The translations under genes were made by a program, and so were the position numbers. Positions 63,115 through 64,000 of a stretch of DNA of 64,000 nt are shown here, piece after piece. The notes under the pieces were generated by a model. It saw nothing but the letters and a program-made list of their open reading frames with translations. It was not told the origin of the DNA and searched no databases. Origin of the DNA: Salvia splendens (lineage: Eukaryota; Streptophyta; Magnoliopsida; Lamiales; Lamiaceae); the NCBI RefSeq assembly GCF_004379255.2, contig NC_056042.1, positions 10,649,901-10,713,900 of the forward strand, written 5' to 3'. Position 1 is the stretch's first letter. Each line of letters starts with the position of its first letter.

Positions 63115-64000
63115 GAGTGGACTACATAAATAGTACCCGATCTTTCACTTTTGCACATAAACGATACTTGATATTTATTTTATATCGTTTTTAGTATCTA
63201 TAAATCGCAATTTCAGTACCTCGCATAAATTTCACCCTAAATTACCCCTTAAGGACAAATTAGGCAAGCGGAGATAATTTTGGAAATAAAAAGTGTCTGA
63301 TTTTTGCATAAATGCACAAATTAGGCAGGTGGGGGTAATTCTGTTATATTTGATTTTATGCATAGTAACATTTGTTTTGTTTTGTTGTATTTGAATGAGA
63401 GGTGGACACCTCATCAATTCCATCTCTCTCTCACCCAAATTCCATCCACTTCACCTCTCCATCTTCCACTATCACTCTCTCACTTAAATTGCCTCCACAT
63501 CTTGTCGTTTCATCTTTCACTCTCACTCTCATTCTCTCTCCCTCTCCCTCTCCCTCTCCCTCTCCATCTCCATCTCCCTTCCATTCCATCAAAGGTTCTC
63601 ACGGCTGAAGAAATCGATCGCCCTGAAGAAATCGACCGCCGGTGACGGAGACGGTGTTGTGATGTTCACGTTAAATGGCGAGAAATGCCCCCCCAAAAAA
63701 AGAGGGCGGGCGTCATCTTCAAAGTAGGAAGCTTCTGGCTCTAAGTTTGGCTCCCCCTCCTCCAACGAAGCTCGACACATAATAGACGTAGATAAGGAGA
63801 CGTGGGACATCTGCGGCTGTGGACAGAATATATATTCTACCCGAAGCTTGAATATAGTGAGTTTTTTTGGTTGCATTACTCGATTTTGCAGTAATCTTAA
63901 ATTTAATCAGGTAGAATTCGATTCCTAGGGTTTAGGGAAGTTGGTAAGTATATTGTTGCTAGGTTTAGGTTTAGGTTTGTTAATTTCTTGCATGATTTTA
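63115..64000 (+). mobile_element. possible left end of a DNA transposon (Mutator-like), running off the window
   Basis: gtggactacataaatagtac followed by ccgatctttcacttttgcac resembles the terminal repeat of Mutator-like elements known from other plants, by recall only. Next come a (CTCTCC)n tract (63530-63580), a leader-like region and an ATG near 63675 followed by a basic, frame-broken segment. The right end is outside the window, so class and coding content cannot be confirmed. Confidence 0.3.
63480..63585 (+). repeat. CT-rich microsatellite
   Basis: Runs of ctctcc and tctcac units. The open frames in this stretch are low-complexity artefacts. Confidence 0.75.

Overview
The window is nuclear DNA of a flowering plant, most likely a eudicot. 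The evidence is intron-bearing plant genes with GT-AG introns (a lumenal PsbQ-like NDH subunit, an endosulfine-family protein), a single-exon calmodulin-like gene, and a dense bed of plant LTR retrotransposons, Stowaway MITEs, PIF/Harbinger elements and tRNA-derived SINEs. The style of the repeats suggests an asterid such as the Lamiales, but the sequence alone does not fix a species. No rRNA, tRNA gene, CRISPR array or bacterial feature was seen. There is one assembly gap of 22 N at 17050-17071.

Layout. 1-1874: 5' end of a minus-strand Ty1/copia element (LTR, gag, protease). 1875-3009: a Stowaway fragment and two exon-like pieces of a minus-strand RPA/DUF223-like gene. 3010-13261: a solo LTR of a long-LTR Ty3/gypsy (Tekay/Del-like) family, bounded by a perfect aatat duplication. 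It is filled by a complete 2.6 kb non-autonomous LTR element (4053-6654, TSD cacgc) and a truncated minus-strand copia (7208 to about 12185), which itself carries another solo LTR (9404-10882). 13746-17012: a second long LTR of the same family, holding a Stowaway MITE and a 487 bp TRIM (TSD cttac). 17072-22619: 3' half of an Athila-like gypsy element, joined to the 3' half of a PIF/Harbinger ORF1 element (22620-23597). 23601-28842: MITEs, a LINE 3' end, a long foldback element and a second copy of the 9404 solo LTR. 28843-38868: a minus copia LTR fragment followed by a decayed plus-strand copia. 38869-50910: a second, longer Athila-like element (gag remnant, protease, RT-RNaseH-integrase, a third ORF, a structured 3' region, the 3' LTR).

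From about 51 kb the character changes to a gene-bearing region: a PNSL3-like gene (52691-53385), a PIF/Harbinger element with an apparently intact transposase (54175-56047), an endosulfine gene of five coding exons (56809-57668) and a calmodulin-like gene on the minus strand (58232-58789). The right end holds an array of alternating palindromes with one flipped loop (60062-60623), Stowaway and SINE insertions with clear target duplications, and TE-like sequence running off the edge.

The transposon proteins work as element machinery (capsid, protease, reverse transcriptase, integrase, DDE transposase), and nearly all copies are broken. The host genes are independent loci, not an operon: one acts in the thylakoid lumen (NDH-dependent cyclic electron flow), one is a likely phosphatase regulator, one a calcium sensor. 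The most interesting structures are the conserved hairpin cluster in the Athila-like 3' region, the palindrome array, the unclassified 2.6 kb LTR element with its 249-residue ORF, and the TIR-like motif array in the Harbinger element.
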